64,000 nt of DNA from Malaciobacter mytili LMG 24559 (lineage in GTDB: Bacteria; Campylobacterota; Campylobacteria; Campylobacterales; Arcobacteraceae). The notes beneath the pieces were generated by a model. It did no database searches. It saw nothing but the letters and a program-made list of their open reading frames with translations, and was not told where the DNA came from. A program made the position numbers and the translations under genes. Location: assembly GCF_003346775.1 (NCBI RefSeq), contig NZ_CP031220.1, positions 1 through 64,000 of the forward strand, read 5' to 3'. Shown in pieces: positions 60,053-64,000 of this stretch (its first letter is position 1; every line of letters begins with the position of its first letter).

Positions 60053-60105
60053 ATTATAGCATATTAGATTAACTTTTTAAACTATATTTTAACCAAAAAG
60101 TTAAA
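60053..60105 (-). promoter_or_regulatory. Helicase promoter with operator-like palindromes
   Basis: On the - strand a TATAAT (60053-60058) lies about 26 bp before the helicase ATG. Upstream are TTAACTTTTTAA (60069-60080) and TTAACCAAAAAGTTAA (60089-60104), close to the TAACC-N4-GGTTA palindromes at 54781. The same HTH regulator may bind both places. Confidence 0.5.
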
Positions 60106-60120
60106 TTATAATTAAATTTA

Positions 60121-60472
60121 ATGAAAAATTTTAATTACTTGATTATTTTCATTATTTGTTAGTTCTGATTTATATGTTAGGTTCAATAGTTACTACTATT
60201 GCTATTTCTTACTAGGCTTTTTATTAGTTGAAAGTTTTGAAAATTATTCAAAAAAACCTATTATTACAAAAGCACTAATAGGAATAAATGCTCGTGTAGT
60301 TTCACTAATTTTTGTAGCACTTTGTAATCCTATATTTCCAAGTGGAATAAAAAATATTTTTGATTTATTAGCTTTAATTGTAAGGTTTATTATTGTGTTG
60401 AGAAAATTTAAAATTTCTATTCTTCTTTTAATAATTTTATTCTCTCTTTATGGTGTTATTTTAAGTTTGTAA
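60121..60472 (+). pseudogene. Frameshifted membrane protein
   Basis: ATG at 60121 opens MKNFNYLIIFIIC then stops; another frame continues without start as SSDLYVRFNSYYYCYFLLG ... VESFENYSKKPIITKALIG ... NIFDLLALIVRFIIVLRKF ... ILLLIILFSLYGVILSL, ending TAA at 60472. Four hydrophobic segments and consistent codon use point to a former inner-membrane protein broken by a frameshift near 60160. Confidence 0.5.
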
Positions 60473-60640
60473 TATACTAAAAATAAATATTAAAGATTTA
60501 ATTTTTACTTAAGCAATATGGAACTTTTAGTACCTTTATGCAAAAGTACCCTATATCAGACTGACACAGAATTTCTAACACTTCCTTTTCATCCTCAAAT
60601 ATTATAAATTGGAAGGATTTGTTGTTTTAAGAATTGAGAT

Positions 60641-60670
60641 AAAGGGTATCCCCTTACGGGGCATACCTTT
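60641..60670. terminator. Terminator after the HTH gene
   Basis: AAAGGTATGCCCC-GTAA-GGGGATACCCTTT read on the - strand, overlapping the stop codon of the HTH gene. CCCC/GGGG with ATA/TAT and GG/CC gives a stable stem. Could work in both directions. Confidence 0.7.
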
Positions 60671-60906
60671 TAATTAATAGCCTTTTTTAGGAGTTTTTTA
60701 AGTTCATCGTATTCATTTAACTGATTCTTTAACTCTAAATTTTCAAGATACATTTCAATAGCTTTTTTTAAGGGTTCACTTACATTTCCAGTTGAAGCAA
60801 CTTTATTTATATTGCCTTCACTATACCCAATCTGTTCTGCAAGTTGTGCATAAGTCAAACCTAACTCTTTACAAGTTTTTTTGATGATGTTCTGTTCTTC
60901 GCTCAT
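60670..60906 (-). CDS. HTH (XRE-like) transcription regulator
   Basis: 78 aa. Helix-turn-helix in LGLTYAQLAEQIGYSEGNINKVA, followed by a second helix and coil (LENLELKNQLNEYDELKKLLKKA) for dimerisation. SD AAAGGAGAAG. This is a common small regulator type in Campylobacterales genomes and mobile elements. Target unknown. Confidence 0.78.
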   Translation of the reverse strand: MSEEQNIIKKTCKELGLTYAQLAEQIGYSEGNINKVASTGNVSEPLKKAIEMYLENLELKNQLNEYDELKKLLKKAIN

Positions 60907-60915
60907 TCTTCTCCT

Positions 60916-61024
60916 TTATATTGCTTGATATTTACCATTTTTATTGATGTATTTAAATTCAATGATTTCTTCTTCTATATCATTAAATTCTGCAACATCT
61001 AATCTTGTCCACTCATCGATCAGT
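60916..61024 (-). pseudogene. 3' remnant of a gene
   Basis: Open frame without start on the - strand reading TILLIDEWTRLDVAEFNDIEEE ... KYINKNGKYQAI, ending just before the HTH gene's SD. Acidic, protein-like composition and position suggest the preserved end of a truncated gene. Confidence 0.35.
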
Positions 61025-61350
61025 AAAATAGTTTATCTGTTTCTTATTGTATTGTATTATATTAAATAATTGATATCATAAATAGTTGACTTTTATGATA
61101 TAATTTTTTTAATAGTTAAAGTAAATTATTGATAAAGTATTTTAGATTAACATTTATTAATAGTTTATTTAATAACAACTTCGAGAAATCCCATTGGTCT
61201 TTAGCGATATTACTCATTACTATTTACCTTTATTTGAATTTTTTTTAGCTTTGCTTTTTATTTTTTTAAAATCATTAACTGTTATAAAACACATACTTGT
61301 CCTTTTTTTAATCTTAAATAGTCTAACATAAAATGTTAGACCTATTAAAA
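61025..61350. other. Gap with two tiny - strand frames and an inverted repeat
   Basis: A 24-codon frame at 61220-61294 (MCFITVNDFKKIKSKAKKN...) has AAAAAGGA before it and may be real. A 33-codon frame at 61116-61217 (MSNIAKDQWDFSKLL...) lacks an SD and may be a truncated gene start. TATCATAA / TTATGATA (61074-61100) is an 11-bp-spaced inverted repeat, operator-like. Nothing else is supported. Confidence 0.3.
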
Positions 61351-61777
61351 TTAATTTTTGATATATAAGTTTGATGCTCTCTTTTTCTTATTAAGCTCAA
61401 ACTCTATTTTGTTAAGTTCCATTGTTCTTTTAGCTACCATTTCAAAGAAAATTAAAATACTTTTATTAATATAGGCAATTAGTAATACTACTGAGATTAA
61501 CCCTAACATTAAAAAATAATCCAAACATTTGCACTGATAATAAAGATATTATTTGCACTGTTAAAAAAGATATTGTAATTACATATATAATTAAAATAAT
61601 CAAAAATACTCTAATATTCTTTTTTAAAATTTTAGAGTTTGCGAATAAAAAATTAATTTTTGCATCAAAAAAATTTGATTCCTTTAATCCTATTACCTCC
61701 TCACCTTTTTTTTCTAACTCTTCAAGACTATAAGTGTTTATCTTTTCTTGTATCTCATTCCTAAAATTTTTAAACAT
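61351..61777 (-). pseudogene. Frameshifted membrane protein
   Basis: N-terminal frame from 61777 gives MFKNFRNEIQEKINTYSLEELEKK ... RVFLIILIIYVITISFLTV and then runs out in an unlikely tail. The adjacent frame continues YFLMLGLISVVLLIAYINKS ... FEMVAKRTMELNKIEFELNKKK and stops at 61351. Together they form a about 140-aa protein with two transmembrane helices and charged ends, broken by an indel near 61520-61540, where TTTGCACTG is repeated and T runs are present. Programmed shifting is possible but not indicated. Confidence 0.55.
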
Positions 61778-62156
61778 TTTTATTCCTTAAATTTTTAATA
61801 AATCTTTTTATATCTTCAATACTTTCTCCTGGTAAAAAATCCATATTAAATATTGAAACCTTTTCATCAGTCAAACTTCTATATTTTAAAAGAGTTGAAT
61901 TATTAATTTTTGCGTGAAATACATACAATTTCACACCATTATCATACTCAACAAGTTCTAGTAAATTCCATTTTAAAATTAATAATCCTGTTTCTTCTTT
62001 TGCTTCTCTTTTCATTGCATTTATAGGACTTTCATTTTCTTTTACTCGCCCTCCAACCCCATTGAATTTTCCATTTTGCCATTCAGGTCTATTTTTCTTA
62101 ATTAACAGGACATTTCTACCATCATTAATAAATCCAACAACATAAATATTTTCCAT
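61770..62156 (-). CDS. Nudix hydrolase
   Basis: 128 aa from ATG 62156 (GAGGT 7 nt upstream), preferred to the ATG at 62174. Perfect Nudix box from G36: G-x5-E42-x7-R50-E51-x2-E54-E55-x-G57 in GGRVKENESPINAMKREAKEETG. Hydrolyses nucleoside diphosphates linked to another moiety, such as oxidised dNTPs. The beginning NGKFNGVGG is typical of MutT/8-oxo-dGTPase relatives. Substrate not determinable. Confidence 0.85.
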   Translation of the reverse strand: MENIYVVGFINDGRNVLLIKKNRPEWQNGKFNGVGGRVKENESPINAMKREAKEETGLLILKWNLLELVEYDNGVKLYVFHAKINNSTLLKYRSLTDEKVSIFNMDFLPGESIEDIKRFIKNLRNKNV

Positions 62157-62166
62157 TTTTACCTCA

Positions 62167-62436
62167 TTATGCAATTTTTTTCAATTCAGATTTAAATACT
62201 CTAACTGCTAGAGTCTTAACCTCATCAATTATCTGTTGATTTACCCAAGAATATTCCATTAGTTTTTCAAGTTCATTCTTTATATCAATTGTATTTTTGT
62301 TAATTTCATAATAAATCTTTTCACTTTCTTTATTGAATACAATGATTATATTATTATCAGATAAGAAACAAAATTTATGTTCTTTCCCTTCCTTTAGTAA
62401 TTGTTCTTGCTCTTTAATCCATTCAGTATATTTCAA
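62167..62436 (-). CDS. Hypothetical protein, TTG start
   Basis: 89 aa with a TTG start and a strong AGGAG 6 nt upstream; no nearby ATG fits as well. Helical, charged (WIKEQEQLLKEGKEHKFCFLSDNNIIIVFNKESEKIYY). Directly precedes the Nudix gene (10 bp to its start), so probably co-transcribed. Not recognised. Confidence 0.55.
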   Translation of the reverse strand: MKYTEWIKEQEQLLKEGKEHKFCFLSDNNIIIVFNKESEKIYYEINKNTIDIKNELEKLMEYSWVNQQIIDEVKTLAVRVFKSELKKIA

Positions 62437-62520
62437 TTAAGCTCCTTATAGTATTTATATAAAAAAAGAAATATTTTTTCTCATATAAAGACTATGCAAA
62501 AGCTACAAAAGTAGCTTTGC

Positions 62521-63657
62521 TTAGATTTTAGATTTTGCCATCATTGAATAATAGTTATCAGATGGGCAAAATTCATTTGCTTTTAAATAATACTCTTTAC
62601 TTTTATCTTTATTTTTCTCATAAGATAAATATCCTTTTTCAAAAAATTCACCTCTTAAATAAGTAGTTGTACAACCTTTATATTGACTTCCCACTTCTAA
62701 TGCTTTAAAAAGTATTTTCTTATAACTATTTATATCTAACCCTGTATCCTCATTTAATAAAGACATAATATATCCATCTTGATATTTAGATTTGTAGTCA
62801 ATTCTTTTTATTAAAAAATCAGCTAATTTATCTGCTGCTAAGAAGTTCCCTCCCTTAACTGCTTTATATAAATGTTCTATTGCTAATTTAAAATTTGGTT
62901 TTTTAACTTCAATAGTCGTAGTTCCTATAATTTCATTTGCATTTACATCACTTTTTCTACATTTTTCATACGGACAATTTGAAATTTGTTTTAATATAGT
63001 ATTTAATCCTTTTTTTCCCTTCATATATAACATACCTTGAATATATTCAGGATCTTTAAGCCATTTGTCTCTATTTAATTGTTCTGCATTTGCATTTGTT
63101 GTATTTAATAATAATGTAAATGCTGTAATAATTGAAGAAGCTCTAAACATATTAGATATTAACTCTTTTTTAGTTTTATTTTCAATTTTTATAATAAAAT
63201 ATAAATGCATTACAACTAAAGACATAAATATCCATTTAGAATAATTATGAACAATTTTAAGATTTTTAAATGTTTCTTCTGAAATAGGGTAATCAATTCT
63301 TATATACATCCAAATACCACTAATACTTAAAATAAGACCAAATATCACCATACCTAAAACAGTAAGATATACTTTCTTATTATTAATAGTACTTTTTTTA
63401 AATAATACAAGAAGTATAGCAATAGTAAAAATAATACCTGAATAAAAATGCCAATCCCATGTAATTCTTCTTTCAATACGTGCAATAAAAAGTCTATCTG
63501 CAGGTGGAATTGAAATATTAAGTTGTGGCAGCGATATTTCAAAACTTTTCATAATTGCTTCTTTTGAGAAGAAAAAATCAGCTGCTAAAGCAGTAGCAAC
63601 TAAACCAAGAAAGCTTAAAAATAATATCCAATGATTGATTTTATAAATTGTTTTCAT
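62521..63657 (-). CDS. Cytochrome b561-like membrane protein with Sel1-like region
   Basis: 378 aa, SD AAAGGAG. Four or five transmembrane helices in residues 8-185. Histidines at H9, H70, H137 and H151 lie in helices and can ligate b-type hemes as in cytochrome b561/NiFe-hydrogenase cytochromes. A soluble part from about 190 begins after a signal-like ITAFTLLLNTTNANA and contains Sel1/TPR-like helices (AIEHLYKAVKGGNFLAADKLADFL, YEKNKDKSKEYYLKANE) plus cysteines CPYEKC. The fusion of heme-binding membrane domain and solenoid is unusual. Likely a host respiratory or envelope gene. Confidence 0.65.
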   Translation of the reverse strand: MKTIYKINHWILFLSFLGLVATALAADFFFSKEAIMKSFEISLPQLNISIPPADRLFIARIERRITWDWHFYSGIIFTIAILLVLFKKSTINNKKVYLTVLGMVIFGLILSISGIWMYIRIDYPISEETFKNLKIVHNYSKWIFMSLVVMHLYFIIKIENKTKKELISNMFRASSIITAFTLLLNTTNANAEQLNRDKWLKDPEYIQGMLYMKGKKGLNTILKQISNCPYEKCRKSDVNANEIIGTTTIEVKKPNFKLAIEHLYKAVKGGNFLAADKLADFLIKRIDYKSKYQDGYIMSLLNEDTGLDINSYKKILFKALEVGSQYKGCTTTYLRGEFFEKGYLSYEKNKDKSKEYYLKANEFCPSDNYYSMMAKSKI

Positions 63658-63667
63658 AATACTCCTT

Positions 63668-64000
63668 TTAACTTATTGATGAGATATATAATCTATTTGG
63701 GTATGGAAGAGGATAGGGTAAATCAATTGTGATAATCTCTCCATTTAATTCGATTAAAACTTTAGTTATTGCATTTGCTTTAATAAATGCATTATTAGTA
63801 CTTTCATTTGTACCATCATAAACTGCTCCATCAACTTCAGCAAAAATATGAGAACTGAATTCATCATTTTTAACTTCATCATAAACCAGTTGTTTTGGAG
63901 TTGTATCTGCAATACCTGTATAATTGAACATTAAATCATTTCTAGAATTAAATAATTTAATATTAACTTTTTGAGATTTACTAATTACAAATGCACCGCC
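63668..64000 (-). CDS. C-terminal part of a hypothetical protein
   Basis: The frame is open to the window edge: 110 residues are visible and the true start lies outside. GGAFVISKSQKVNIKLFNSRNDLMFNY, EVKNDEFSSHIFAEVDGAVYDGTNESTNNAF and a proline-rich end PYPLPYPNRLYISS. Looks like a secreted or surface beta protein. The methionine at 63931 is internal. Ends 10 bp before the cytochrome-like gene, so one operon. Confidence 0.6.
   Translation of the reverse strand, partial: GGAFVISKSQKVNIKLFNSRNDLMFNYTGIADTTPKQLVYDEVKNDEFSSHIFAEVDGAVYDGTNESTNNAFIKANAITKVLIELNGEIITIDLPYPLPYPNRLYISSIS

Noticed and set aside
60121-60472. Programmed frameshift in the membrane gene
   Set aside because: No slippery heptamer with downstream structure is evident and the first frame lacks an SD; decay is simpler.
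1-64000. tRNA, rRNA, insertion sequences, integrases
   Set aside because: I saw no cloverleaf, rRNA segment, transposase (DDE/HUH) or tyrosine/serine recombinase signature in any frame.

Overview
The window is very AT-rich and its codon use, small HTH proteins and cytochrome b-type membrane protein fit a Campylobacterota host of the Arcobacter group. This is an inference from composition and gene style, not a database match. No virion, packaging, conjugation or ribosomal genes are visible. The first 54.4 kb reads as the replication and DNA-metabolism half of a large plasmid, or of a jumbo-phage-like element. The last 9.5 kb looks like a separate plasmid or chromosomal backbone.

Layout. Positions 1-54444 are almost entirely + strand. 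They hold a RecB-type exonuclease and RecT pair, SSB, a DnaG-type primase with zinc finger and Toprim, a DnaN sliding clamp, a SNF2-type helicase with a zinc insertion, three divergent C5-cytosine methyltransferases sharing an unusual N-terminal domain, and three amino-methyltransferases (NPPY or DIPY type). A DndC-like sulfurtransferase without its usual partners and a TGT/DpdA-like protein are also present, with dozens of hypothetical proteins. Positions 54482-64000 are mostly - strand: two HTH regulators, a UvrD/Rep-type helicase, a Nudix hydrolase, a cytochrome b561-like/Sel1 protein and some decayed genes.

Two non-coding systems organise the + block. (1) About 25 gene groups are preceded by an individually different but structurally equivalent leader. 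It has a short hairpin after a conserved GUUGC and ending GCUAACCC, then a long hairpin, then a short GGAUA/UAUCC hairpin. The 3' arm of the short hairpin is also complementary to the Shine-Dalgarno sequence. Sequences differ between leaders but complementarity is kept, including where the Shine-Dalgarno itself changes, so this looks like a multiplied RNA switch family. (2) A 512-515 bp element, nearly identical in four copies (and implied by a fifth just outside the left edge), carries a terminator, a -10 box, a roughly 175-nt structured RNA, one leader of family 1 and the first four codons (MSAN) of the gene behind it. It divides the region into cassettes of DNA-modification genes; the fourth copy is followed only by a 10-codon stub.

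Working together: the element encodes its own clamp, primase, SSB and recombinase. Several of its helicase, methyltransferase and unknown proteins end in QLxLF or -LF, the known clamp-binding type of motif, which suggests that modification enzymes are tethered to the element's own replication machinery. Copies of the 515-bp repeat, acted on by the element's RecT/exonuclease pair, could let modification cassettes be lost, gained or exchanged.
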